The notes below the pieces were generated by a model. The model searched no databases and was not told where the DNA came from. It was given only the letters and a program-made list of their open reading frames with translations. 64,000 nucleotides of DNA. Origin: Bacteroidales bacterium. Lineage in GTDB: Bacteria; Bacteroidota; Bacteroidia; Bacteroidales; WCHB1-69. The stretch covers positions 1 through 64,000 of the forward strand of contig JAFXTE010000012.1 in NCBI GenBank assembly GCA_017525245.1. Direction: 5' to 3'. The number at the start of each line of letters is the position of its first letter. The stretch's first letter is position 1. The position numbers and the translations under genes are program-made. Shown piece after piece: positions 16,450 through 24,008 of this stretch.

Positions 16450-17172
16450 ATGGAAAAAATCGGCAAGCTATACCTTATCCCCACTCCCATCGCGGAGGGC
16501 GCGTTCGGGAACTTCTTCCCGATGGTGAACGCGGATATCATCAATGAAACGGACTACTACATCGTGGAAGCGGTGCGGACGGCGCGGCGTTTCCTGCGGT
16601 ACGCGGGCATCAAGAAACCCATCGACGAGCTGACCTTTTTCGAATTGAACGAGCACACGCAGGGGGTGGAGATCAACGATTTCCTGCGACCTTGTTTGGA
16701 AGGCAAGAACGTGGCGGTGATGTCTGAAGCGGGTGTGCCGTGTGTGGCCGACCCGGGGCACAAGGCGGTGGAGAAGGCGCATCAGTTGGGAATTGAGGTG
16801 GTTCCGCTGATCGGGCCCAGTTCGCTGATCCTCGCGCTGATGGGCAGCGGCATGAACGGACAGAGTTTCGTGTTTCATGGATATCTTCCGTCGGAGCAGT
16901 ATGACCGAGAGAAGCGGCTGAAGGAGCTTGAGGCGGTGGCGGTGAAAACGGGTCAGACGCAGATGTTCATCGAGACGCCCTATCGCAACAACCGGATGAC
17001 GGCGTCGATCTGCCATGTTTTGCAACCGGCCACGCGGATATGCATCGCTGCGAACCTGACTGGCGAGAATGCGTTGTTGAAGACACAATCGGTGTCAAAA
17101 TGGCGGAAATATTTTGAGAAGGAGGAGAACCAATTGGGGAAGGTTCCTTGTATTTATCTGATTAATAGGTAG
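16450..17172 (+). CDS. RsmI-like tetrapyrrole-methylase-fold SAM methyltransferase
   Basis: A 240-residue protein of the tetrapyrrole methylase fold, closest in pattern to RsmI, which 2'-O-methylates C1402 of 16S rRNA. Motifs: LYLIPTPIAEG at the N-terminus, VMSEAGVPCVADPGHKAV (the SAM-binding SxAGxPxxxDPG loop), and IGPSSLILALMGSGMNGQSF. It is shorter at the C-terminus than E. coli RsmI. Bacteroidota often carry such a shorter paralogue, so the exact target is uncertain. I prefer the ATG at 16450, preceded by an A-rich leader, over 16432. Confidence 0.85.
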   Translation: MEKIGKLYLIPTPIAEGAFGNFFPMVNADIINETDYYIVEAVRTARRFLRYAGIKKPIDELTFFELNEHTQGVEINDFLRPCLEGKNVAVMSEAGVPCVADPGHKAVEKAHQLGIEVVPLIGPSSLILALMGSGMNGQSFVFHGYLPSEQYDREKRLKELEAVAVKTGQTQMFIETPYRNNRMTASICHVLQPATRICIAANLTGENALLKTQSVSKWRKYFEKEENQLGKVPCIYLINR

Positions 17173-17215
17173 ATAAAAATTTTAAGAAAGAATAGCGGGA
17201 ATAACAAAAAAAGTG

Positions 17216-17223
17216 TATTTTTG
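17216..17223 (+). promoter_or_regulatory. -7 box of the tRNA-Leu/tRNA-Gly unit
   Basis: TATTTTTG, 43 bp before the tRNA-Leu gene. The two tRNA genes lie 6 bp apart and are probably one transcript. Confidence 0.6.
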
Positions 17224-17265
17224 CCCCGTCATTTTTGCAATGACAAGTTCATTGGATGGCGTAAT

Positions 17266-17349
17266 GCCGAAGTGGTGGAATGGTAGACACGAGGGACTTA
17301 AAATCCCTTGCTTATTGCAAGCGTGTGGGTTCAAGTCCCACCTTCGGTA
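17266..17349 (+). tRNA. tRNA-Leu (UAA)
   Basis: Class II tRNA. Acceptor GCCGAAG pairs with CTTCGGT, the anticodon loop reads CTTAAAA giving anticodon TAA, the variable arm is long (GCTTATTGCAAGC), and the T loop is GTTCAAGTCC. CCA is not encoded. Confidence 0.93.
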
Positions 17350-17355
17350 CCGAAT

Positions 17356-17428
17356 GCGGAAGTAGCTCAGTTGGTAGAGCACAACCTTGCCAAGGTTGGG
17401 GTCGCGAGTTCGAGTCTCGTTTTCCGCT
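17356..17428 (+). tRNA. tRNA-Gly (GCC)
   Basis: Acceptor GCGGAAG pairs with TTTCCGC, the D arm is GCTCAGTTGGTAGAGC, and the anticodon stem-loop is CAACC-TTGCCAA-GGTTG with anticodon GCC. The T arm reads GCGAGTTCGAGTCTCGT. CCA is not encoded. Confidence 0.94.
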
Positions 17429-17434
17429 CTCTGT

Positions 17435-17457
17435 AGGGACGCGATATTCGTGTCCCT
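17435..17457 (+). terminator. Stem-loop after the tRNA pair
   Basis: AGGGACGCGA-TAT-TCGTGTCCCT forms a 10-bp stem with one G-T pair, followed by GTGTGTTTT. It starts 7 bp after tRNA-Gly and is the likely end of the tRNA transcript. Confidence 0.55.
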
Positions 17458-17851
17458 GTGTGTTTTAAAAAGTCAGCAAACCACCAAATTCGATGCAGTG
17501 TGGTGAATTCGCAAAGCGTTTTATATAGAATGAGAGTTGTAACGTGTTGATAGATAGTGTGTTTGTGTTAATTGTGGGCGTTATGACATAACAACCTTTT
17601 GCCTGCCAGAAATCCAAGGAATGCGTGCAAGAGTAGGAATAATTTGAACTGGTGTAAACATACGGAGGGTGATTGCATTGGGAGGATTCTATTCGAGTCC
17701 AGCATCGTGGAAGCGGCTGTCAACCAGTATATAGTCACCAATTTTTACTCTAAGGCCGTAAATCACTAAAAGTTATAACGTAAAGATATAGGGTCAACAG
17801 GAAAACTTTTGTTAAGAAAAACTTTCTCGAATGATTTTTCTGATTATTTCG
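17458..17851. other. Gene-free spacer between tRNA-Gly and ddh
   Basis: About 390 bp without a credible ORF. It includes a 13-bp palindrome, GTTATGACATAAC (17580-17592), and a stretch near 17690 that vaguely resembles a tRNA T-arm but lacks a matching acceptor. The right edge is the ddh promoter. Confidence 0.45.
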
Positions 17852-17859
17852 TATTTTTG
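17852..17859 (+). promoter_or_regulatory. -7 box of ddh
   Basis: TATTTTTG, 22 bp before the ATG at 17881. Confidence 0.6.
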
Positions 17860-17880
17860 CGCCTTTAAAAACGGAAAAAT

Positions 17881-18741
17881 ATGAAGACTCGCATCGCAAT
17901 TATTGGTTACGGCAACATCGGAAAGGCCGTGGAACAGGCGGTGATGGCCGCGGAGGACATGCAACTGGTAGGCATTTACCATCATAACGACAATTTGGAT
18001 TCTATAGACGCGGATGTGGCGGCTTTGTGTACGCCTACCCGCGAAGTGCCCGCTTTTGCGGAGAAACTGCTGCGCCGTGGCATCTGCACGGTTGATAGTT
18101 TTGACATTCACGGGCAGATTTACGATCTTCGCAAGCAGTTGACCCCGCTGACTCAAGCAAACAAGGCGGTGAGTGTCATCGCCGCCGGTTGGGATCCCGG
18201 TTCCGACTCCATGGTCCGCGCCCTGCTCACAGCCATCGCACCCAAAGGCATCACCTACACCAACTTCGGTCCCGGCAGAAGCATGGGGCACACCGTGGCG
18301 GCAAAGGCCATCCCCGGCGTGAAGGACGCGCTCTCGATGACCATCCCGCTCGGCACGGGCATCCACCGCCGCATGGTCTATATCGAGTTAGAAGATGGCG
18401 CCGACTTCGGCACCGTGGAGAAACTGCTGCTCGCGGACGACTACTTCGCCCACGATGAGACTCACGTGATTCCTGTTCCGTCGGTAGATGCGCTGAATAA
18501 CGTGGCCCACGGCGTGCATCTGGAGCGTTCCGGCGTGAGCGGTGACACCCACAACCAGCGGTTCGAGTTCAACATGACCATCAACAATCCGGCACTCACC
18601 GGTCAGGTGCTGGTGGCCGTCGCCCGTGCGGCTGTGCGCATGAAGGAAGAGCAACGGTTCGGAGCTTACACGATGATTGAGATCCCGCCTATCTATATGC
18701 TTCCCGGCGACGAGGAACAGCTGATCCGGACGCTGGTGTAG
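17881..18741 (+). CDS. ddh: meso-diaminopimelate D-dehydrogenase
   Basis: Converts tetrahydrodipicolinate directly to meso-diaminopimelate with NADPH and ammonia, a one-step branch of lysine/peptidoglycan precursor synthesis found in some Bacteroidota. The 286-residue product begins with the Rossmann motif IAIIGYGNIGKAVEQAV. It contains the family blocks VDSFDIHGQIYDLR, AAGWDPGSDSMVRALL, YTNFGPGRSMGHT and NNPALTGQVLVAVARAA. No frameshift or missing segment is visible. The gene appears monocistronic, with its own promoter. An aspartate kinase lies at 36650 but is not linked. Confidence 0.95.
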   Translation: MKTRIAIIGYGNIGKAVEQAVMAAEDMQLVGIYHHNDNLDSIDADVAALCTPTREVPAFAEKLLRRGICTVDSFDIHGQIYDLRKQLTPLTQANKAVSVIAAGWDPGSDSMVRALLTAIAPKGITYTNFGPGRSMGHTVAAKAIPGVKDALSMTIPLGTGIHRRMVYIELEDGADFGTVEKLLLADDYFAHDETHVIPVPSVDALNNVAHGVHLERSGVSGDTHNQRFEFNMTINNPALTGQVLVAVARAAVRMKEEQRFGAYTMIEIPPIYMLPGDEEQLIRTLV

Positions 18742-18805
18742 AGGGTTCGGATGAGCTGATGCCGTAGGGAGTATGCTTTTGTGCAAAATCAGGATTGTCA
18801 ACTAA

Positions 18806-19366
18806 ATGGTATATATTAATGAAAATACGGGGAATTTAGATCTTGCTGCTGCTTTGGCGGAGGTTTCCCCGCAGCGGCGCGAGCAGGCGCTGAAGTTCCG
18901 GCATGAAAACGGAAGGCGCCTTTCCGTGGCCGTTTACCTTCTGTTGAAAAAGGGCCTTCAAGAAGAATACGGAATCACCGCTAATCCTGTTTTTGGCTAT
19001 TCGGAAGAGGGGAAGCCTTTCATCATAGACCATTCTGACATCCATTTCAGCTTCAGTCATTCCGGCGATGTGGCTTTATGCGCCATTAGCGGGCAACCCG
19101 TCGGGGCGGATGTGGAAGTGCCCCGGAAAATCTCCCCTTCGCTGGTCAGTTACACGATGAACGACGATGAACAGGCCCAAATCAACGCTTCCCCGGATCC
19201 GATGATGCAATTTCTCTTTTTCTGGACCCGCAAGGAGGCCCTCCTCAAACTCACCGGTGAAGGAATCCGCAATAACATGAAAGAAGTATTGGTCGCAATG
19301 GAAAAATATCATATTGACACCATTGTGACGGATAATTACATTTATTCTGTTGCGAAATTCAAATAA
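18806..19366 (+). CDS. 4'-phosphopantetheinyl transferase superfamily protein
   Basis: Transfers phosphopantetheine from CoA to a carrier-protein serine. The 186-residue product has the Sfp-superfamily hallmarks: FSFSHSGDVALCAI, VGADVE with metal ligands D102 and E104, and WTRKEALLKLTGEGI (140-155). It is shorter than two-domain Sfp at the N-terminus. No polyketide or nonribosomal cluster is nearby, so the partner is more likely the fatty-acid acyl carrier protein or an unlinked carrier. It follows ddh by 64 bp. Confidence 0.88.
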   Translation: MVYINENTGNLDLAAALAEVSPQRREQALKFRHENGRRLSVAVYLLLKKGLQEEYGITANPVFGYSEEGKPFIIDHSDIHFSFSHSGDVALCAISGQPVGADVEVPRKISPSLVSYTMNDDEQAQINASPDPMMQFLFFWTRKEALLKLTGEGIRNNMKEVLVAMEKYHIDTIVTDNYIYSVAKFK

Positions 19367-19395
19367 AGGTGTGATTTTTCACACGCTATTCCGCC

Positions 19396-19929
19396 CTATT
19401 TGACAATTTTCCATTCGCCCGGCTGGAGTTCTCCCAAGCTGAGGTCGCCGATTTGGACGCGGATAAGCCGCAGCGTGGGGAAGCCGACCGCGGCGGTGAT
19501 ATGCCGCACTTGACGGTTCTTGCCCTCGGTGAGGGTGAGGCGCACCCAGCTGGTGGGGATGTTGGCGCGATAGCGAATCGGGGGCACTCGCTCCCAGAGG
19601 TTCTCCGGCGGCAGCGCCTTCTCGGCCTTGCAGGGACGGGTACGGTACCCTTTGATGACCACCCCTTTTCGCAGCTGTTGCAGGGCCTCATCGGTGATTT
19701 CGCCATCCACCTGTGCGAGGTAGGTACGCGGGTGGGCGTTCTTCGGATCCAGCAGTCGTTTCACCAGCCGTCCGTCGTCGGTCAGCAGCAGGGCACCCTC
19801 GCTGTCGTGGTCCAGCCGTCCCGCGGCATAGACGCCGGGCGGGAATCCGAACTCGTTGAGGGCGGGATGTCCCGCCTCGGGGGTGAACTGGCTCAGCACG
19901 CCGTAGGGTTTGTTGAAGAGGATGACCAT
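19396..19929 (-). CDS. RluE-like rRNA pseudouridine synthase (RsuA family)
   Basis: A 177-residue pseudouridine synthase without an S4 domain, like RluE. The catalytic aspartate is D40 in GRLDHDSEGALLLT. Other conserved parts are ILFNKPYGVLSQF at the start, PRTYLAQVDG, and LTEGKNRQVRHITAAVGFPTLRLIR (split) near the end. RluE modifies U2457 of E. coli 23S rRNA; the target here is inferred. It converges with the phosphopantetheinyl transferase gene and lies 36 bp downstream of the flavodoxin-like gene. Confidence 0.9.
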   Translation of the reverse strand: MVILFNKPYGVLSQFTPEAGHPALNEFGFPPGVYAAGRLDHDSEGALLLTDDGRLVKRLLDPKNAHPRTYLAQVDGEITDEALQQLRKGVVIKGYRTRPCKAEKALPPENLWERVPPIRYRANIPTSWVRLTLTEGKNRQVRHITAAVGFPTLRLIRVQIGDLSLGELQPGEWKIVK

Positions 19930-19965
19930 AGGGGGGCTTTTGGATTCGGTCAGATAGAGGTATGG

Positions 19966-20640
19966 TTATTGGGCCGAATTCACGAGCCGCTGTCCCAACT
20001 CGTAGGCGTTTTGCAGGTCAATGGGGAAATGCTCGTCGCGGAATTTGCGTTTGGCCTCCTCGTTGAACATCGTCATGGCATAGCGGGAATAGTCGTTGAA
20101 CTGGTACGTGTTGCAGACGTACAGGGTCTCGCAGTGGCCGAAGTTCGCCCGCAGCTGGTCGCCGCAGGTGCCGAGCAGCACAGGGTAATTCCACTCCGGC
20201 ATCGCCTCCTCGGGGATGTTCATCGTGAAAATCATCGCCGTTTGTTTGGGGGTAATGGGGCGTTTGCGGTTGCCGTGCTCGTCAATGTCGTACGTGAAGT
20301 TAGGGAAGACCAGCCGTTCCAGGAACGAGCGTGTCTCTCCAGTCGGGTAGCTAAGATAGACGGGCGAGCCGACCACAATCACATCGGCCTCGCGGGCTTT
20401 CTCGAGCAAAGGTCTCAGCCCGTCGCGGATGGCGCACACGCCGTCGGTCTTGGCGTTCTTCAGCTGGCAGGCGAAACAGCTCTTGCATCCCGTGAATGTG
20501 AGGTCATAAAGGTGAACCATTTCGGCTTGCGCCCCCGCCTCCACAGCGCCACACATGGCACTTTCCAGCAGCAAAGCCGTATTCTTGTTTTTACGCGGAC
20601 CGCCGTTGACAAACAGCGCTTTAACAGTCTTTTTCTCCAT
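19966..20640 (-). CDS. NAD(P)H-dependent flavin oxidoreductase (flavodoxin-like fold)
   Basis: A 224-residue FMN-binding protein with ALFVNGGPRKNKNTALLLESA (phosphate-binding loop after the first strand) and ADVIVVGSPVYLSYPTGETRSFLER. It also has the cysteine-bearing GCKSCFACQLKN segment common in iron-sulfur flavoprotein relatives. It probably reduces quinones or another small acceptor in the cytosol. An open frame extends to 20832, but I chose the ATG at 20640 because a minus-strand TATCTTTG promoter box lies at 20666-20673, just upstream of it. A terminator-like hairpin insulates it from the island upstream. Confidence 0.87.
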   Translation of the reverse strand: MEKKTVKALFVNGGPRKNKNTALLLESAMCGAVEAGAQAEMVHLYDLTFTGCKSCFACQLKNAKTDGVCAIRDGLRPLLEKAREADVIVVGSPVYLSYPTGETRSFLERLVFPNFTYDIDEHGNRKRPITPKQTAMIFTMNIPEEAMPEWNYPVLLGTCGDQLRANFGHCETLYVCNTYQFNDYSRYAMTMFNEEAKRKFRDEHFPIDLQNAYELGQRLVNSAQ

Positions 20641-20677
20641 GAACAAAGGGGTTTTAATGATGTGACAAAGATACAAA

Positions 20678-20704
20678 AAAAGGCAATGCCATGCATTGCC
20701 TTTT
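20678..20704 (-). terminator. Terminator-like hairpin at the edge of the accessory island
   Basis: A perfect 12-bp stem (AAAAGGCAATGC with GCATTGCCTTTT) with a 3-nt loop, followed by a T-run on the minus strand. It ends immediately before the flavodoxin promoter and would stop transcription coming from the AlbA_2 gene. Confidence 0.6.
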
Positions 20705-20761
20705 CTTCCGCGGAGAGAGAGGGATTGCAGTTTATTAATTGCAGCTATATCTTGCAGCAGT

Positions 20762-20832
20762 TTGTATTCATTTAATTGTGTTGCAAATGAATGAATGCCA
20801 GCAAAATATGCATATTTGTTAAATGAATACAA
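20762..20832. promoter_or_regulatory. Nested dyad-symmetry element
   Basis: A 14-bp inverted repeat (TTGTATTCATTTAA at 20762-20775 and its complement at 20819-20832) encloses a perfect 14-bp palindrome, AAATATGCATATTT (20804-20817). The intervening AATGAATGAATG-like words are also repetitive. The surrounding stretch (20705-21010) has no gene. The symmetry suggests a protein-binding site or a recombination/attachment site; nothing decides between them. Confidence 0.45.
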
Positions 20833-21010
20833 GGTGTGTTTGTTTGCAGAATAACGTGTTTTTATTGTTCCGGTGCAATTTTTCGGAGCGGGAAATGTAT
20901 GGGAGGGGATAATTCGCCATGTGTGTTTCTCTTCGGGTGGTTAGTGAAAAATACAAAAATATGAGAAGGTGTAAGGGGATCCTCTGTAAAAACACAACTG
21001 TTCGTTTTTC

Positions 21011-21175
21011 AAAGACGTTTTCAAAGACGTTTTCAAAGACGTTTATAAAGACGTTTATAAAGACGTTTATAAAGACGTTTATAAAGACGTTTTCAAAGAC
21101 GTTTATAAAGACGTTTATAAAGACGTTTATAAAGACGTTTATAAAGACGTTTATAAAGACGTTTATAAAGACGTT
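21011..21175. repeat. 12-bp tandem repeat array (13 full units)
   Basis: Thirteen uninterrupted 12-bp units, AAAGACGTTTAT or AAAGACGTTTTC, plus a 9-bp partial unit. Ten units are of the first type. Units 1, 2 and 7 are of the second. The array starts 8 bp beyond the stop of the AlbA_2 gene in its reading direction. Twelve is a multiple of three, so frames stay open; on the plus strand one frame reads KTFI repeated. Confidence 0.95.
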
Positions 21176-21182
21176 ACCGGAT

Positions 21183-22679
21183 TTATTTGAGAATAATCCA
21201 AAAACCTTTACCTCTTCCTTTTCTATCTAAAAAGCCTTTCTGTTTCAGCAAGTCTGTACGATATTTCATCGCTCTTTCTCCAATTCCAAGCCTTTCCGAA
21301 AGTTGTGCCAACGTCTCTGTAGGATGTTCTTTAACAATAAGATAGGCTTTTTTCAGAGTGTCTTTTAAATCATTGTATTCTTCAATCAAACCGCCATTAA
21401 CTGTAATGGGCATTCCGACAAAATCTGGATGACATGGAATATCTATCAAAAAGAAAGATCTTTCATCATCTGTTTCTATAATTGCTCGTGGTGAACCATT
21501 TGCTTTAAGTGCAGCCTGGATTGTTGGAATACCTGTGGCATGTCCTTCCGTTAACCCCAGTTCTTTAAGAAAATCACCCAACCTACGATTCCTATACCTG
21601 CGCGAACGCAAAGCCCTTGCTTGCCGAATAGCATCAGCACTAATTGAACGGTCTGGCCCTGAATAACTTAATATAGTGATTTGGTTTGGTTCAATAGTTA
21701 TTTCCACGGGTTCATAAAGCTTATAGTCCCTATGATAAAGTGCATTTGTAACACTTTCTTCCAATGCAGCGTATGGATAATTGAAATACTTGATGGGTTC
21801 TTGCTTGTTGGACACTTTAATAATTCTCTCCTTTATGACATTTGTTTTCAAGTATTCTAAAGTGGTTCGAATGATATGAGGTACTGTGCCTTTTATTGTA
21901 GGTGCCTCTGTCATGTTATCCGGATTTTGCTCACGGCCTTCTGGAAAGATCACAATATCCACTTGACAATACGGAAAAAATTTATCGGGTGTTTCACAGA
22001 ACATCATAGCTGCGACATTTTTTATACATTGCCGTTCAGATGGACCTGTCAACAAATTCAGGTCTCTCATAAGTACCTCAATGGGCACACGACCTACGCT
22101 TTGTGACAGCCGACTACCAGTTGCCACCAAATAATCGCGCAACTGGACCAATGAAATGTCGTCATAACAGATGGAGGAGTTTCCTCTATCATCGAAAGGG
22201 ATTTTCGCAGAAATCTCTCTCAATTGATCTAGAGTTTCACCGACAGCCTCAATACTATTGGAACCATATCGTACATAGTATTTTGGTTTTTTATGTCTTG
22301 CCGTAATATCTTCGGGCACAGTATAAGGTCTCTCCATGCCACTTGGGACCCAAATTGCCAACAAATAATTGCCATCAACCTCTTCCACCGAGATGCGAGG
22401 TTGATAGTAAGGTTCTATTAAATGATTAAAACCAACCATTTGCTTTTGCATACTATCTAATTGTTCCATCGGAATTCCTTGAATGGGACGCTCTGCTACA
22501 CCATTCTTCTCCTTTACTCCGACAAGAATATATCCACCTCCCAGGTTATCTATATCGTTAGCAAAGGCACAAATGGAATGATAGATGCTAATTGGATTCC
22601 ATCCTGTCTTAAATTCTATTCTATTCGATTCAACTTTTCTTTTGTTCAGCAAGTCTTCAATGTTAATTGGTATTGCCAT
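21183..22679 (-). CDS. AlbA_2-domain ATP-binding protein with C-terminal winged helix
   Basis: A 498-residue protein of the family usually annotated as AlbA_2/Schlafen-like DNA-binding plus divergent HATPase (AAA_4). The AlbA_2 region is at about 16-135, with SNRIEFKTGW and GGGYILVGVKE. The HATPase-like region around 300-410 contains AALEESVTNALYHRDY and ILSYSGPDRSIS. The C-terminal ~60 residues form a winged helix (ETLAQLSERLGIGERAMKYR). Members are thought to be nucleic-acid-associated regulators, and relatives often occur near defence genes, but no activity is established here. The gene is AT-rich and divergent from the WYL regulator. A minus-strand TATTTTTG box lies near 22704-22711. Confidence 0.85.
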   Translation of the reverse strand: MAIPINIEDLLNKRKVESNRIEFKTGWNPISIYHSICAFANDIDNLGGGYILVGVKEKNGVAERPIQGIPMEQLDSMQKQMVGFNHLIEPYYQPRISVEEVDGNYLLAIWVPSGMERPYTVPEDITARHKKPKYYVRYGSNSIEAVGETLDQLREISAKIPFDDRGNSSICYDDISLVQLRDYLVATGSRLSQSVGRVPIEVLMRDLNLLTGPSERQCIKNVAAMMFCETPDKFFPYCQVDIVIFPEGREQNPDNMTEAPTIKGTVPHIIRTTLEYLKTNVIKERIIKVSNKQEPIKYFNYPYAALEESVTNALYHRDYKLYEPVEITIEPNQITILSYSGPDRSISADAIRQARALRSRRYRNRRLGDFLKELGLTEGHATGIPTIQAALKANGSPRAIIETDDERSFFLIDIPCHPDFVGMPITVNGGLIEEYNDLKDTLKKAYLIVKEHPTETLAQLSERLGIGERAMKYRTDLLKQKGFLDRKGRGKGFWIILK

Positions 22680-22888
22680 TGTTATTCCCTTTTTTCAATT
22701 CGCAAAAATACATAATTCAGCAATGCGAAAACATCGGTTGTTTATTCTTAGGGCAAACAAATATAGACACTGAAGCAGGCTGTAAAAGTAGCGAGTTAAT
22801 AGTGAACCGAATGGAATCAGAGTTAGTTACGTTATTTGATTTTTATACTTTCTTAATTTCCTTGCCTTTGAAGTATTCCGAAAAATGC

Positions 22889-22896
22889 TACTTTTG
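22889..22896 (+). promoter_or_regulatory. -7 box of the WYL regulator
   Basis: TACTTTTG, 30 bp before the ATG at 22927. The 247-bp divergent spacer also carries the opposing AlbA_2 promoter, so one regulator could control both directions. Confidence 0.6.
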
Positions 22897-22926
22897 CAAG
22901 CTTGTTTGCCATAAAAGTATCGTGTT

Positions 22927-23937
22927 ATGCCGAATTCCAAAAATGCAGATGTCCGCATCAAGGTCATTGACCGCTGTCTGAGTGACAAAAACCGCAAGTA
23001 TTCGATGGCGGAGATGATGGAATTATGCAATGAGGAGTTGGAACTACACGATTTCCCGCCCGTGTCGGCAATGAACACCATTCGCGGCGATATAGAACAG
23101 ATTCAACGGATATACGCCCCGAATGCGGATGTGGAAAGTTTCCGGGAGGGGCGGAACATCCGCTATCACTATGCCGATCCCGATTTCTCCATCTACAGGC
23201 CGCTGCTGAAGCCCGAGGAGACGGCACAGCTCATCCAGACACTCTGCTTGCTGAAACGGTTCAAGGGGATGCCGCAGTTCGACTGGATCAGCGAGATTTC
23301 CGACCGTTTGGGCGCTTCGTTGAAAATCGATGAGATTTCCACAGACGAGGTGGTCGGTTTTGACGAGAACATGGATTTGGAAGGGCTGGATCACTTCACG
23401 CCGCTGTTCAACGCCATCAGCGAAAAGCGGACGTTGTGCATCACCTACAAAAGTTTCAGGCAGGACAAGGAGGTGGAATACGTGGTCTATCCCTACTATC
23501 TGAAACAGTACAACAAGCGGTGGTTTCTGATTGCCAGGAATGTGGGTTATGAGACGTTGACCAACTACGCCCTCGACCGTATCCTGGGCATCAAAGAGAC
23601 GGATGAGCCGTTCCAACCCGCCGGCATCAACTTCGCCGACTATTTTGACGAGATGATCGGGGTGTCCAAAGATTCAAACGCGGAGCCCACGCTCGTCAAG
23701 CTGTGGGTCTCCCCGGTCTCGTGGCCGTACGTCCGCACCAAGCCGCTCCATGGCACGCAAAAGAAGGTCAGCGAGGATGACACCGGCGCCGTCATCACCA
23801 TCGAAGTGTATCTGAACTACGAGTTGGAGCAACTGATCCTGTCCTTTGGCGAAAACATGGAAGTGCTTGAACCGGAATGGTTTCGGGAGAAGATAAAGAT
23901 GAGGTTTGAGAAGGGATTGGAGAGGTACGGGGAATAG
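22927..23937 (+). CDS. WYL-domain transcriptional regulator
   Basis: A 336-residue protein with an N-terminal helical DNA-binding region (about 1-80: IKVIDRCLSDKNRKYSMAEMM), a central region, and a WYL domain around 150-225 (RTLCITYKSFRQDKEVEYVVYPYYLKQYNKRWFLIAR, split). A C-terminal WCX-like extension follows (LWVSPVSWPYVRTKPLH). WYL proteins sense ligands such as nucleic acids and frequently repress phage-defence operons (BrxR/CapW type). That role is inferred here from its position 71 bp upstream of the methylase-kinase gene. Unlike the next gene, its GC-rich codon use resembles the core genome. Confidence 0.88.
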   Translation: MPNSKNADVRIKVIDRCLSDKNRKYSMAEMMELCNEELELHDFPPVSAMNTIRGDIEQIQRIYAPNADVESFREGRNIRYHYADPDFSIYRPLLKPEETAQLIQTLCLLKRFKGMPQFDWISEISDRLGASLKIDEISTDEVVGFDENMDLEGLDHFTPLFNAISEKRTLCITYKSFRQDKEVEYVVYPYYLKQYNKRWFLIARNVGYETLTNYALDRILGIKETDEPFQPAGINFADYFDEMIGVSKDSNAEPTLVKLWVSPVSWPYVRTKPLHGTQKKVSEDDTGAVITIEVYLNYELEQLILSFGENMEVLEPEWFREKIKMRFEKGLERYGE

Positions 23938-24008
23938 GTTCAGTATGGGTGAACGTGAAAGTTGTTATTTTGCACCGTCAAATCGATGTTAAATTAATTT
24001 TTTGCGAT

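Noticed and set aside
17680-17720. Third tRNA or tRNA remnant after tRNA-Gly
   Set aside because: Only a loose T-arm-like stretch; no acceptor or anticodon stem could be paired.
19453-20775. 440-residue plus-strand ORF spanning two genes
   Set aside because: Antisense shadow across the pseudouridine synthase and flavodoxin genes.
21011-21175. CRISPR array
   Set aside because: Units are 12 bp and directly adjoining with no spacers, and no cas genes are nearby.
20919-21230. Plus-strand 103-residue ORF with KTFI repeats as a real protein
   Set aside because: It is open only because the 12-bp period keeps the frame; the rest has no recognisable sequence and it overlaps the AlbA_2 gene end.
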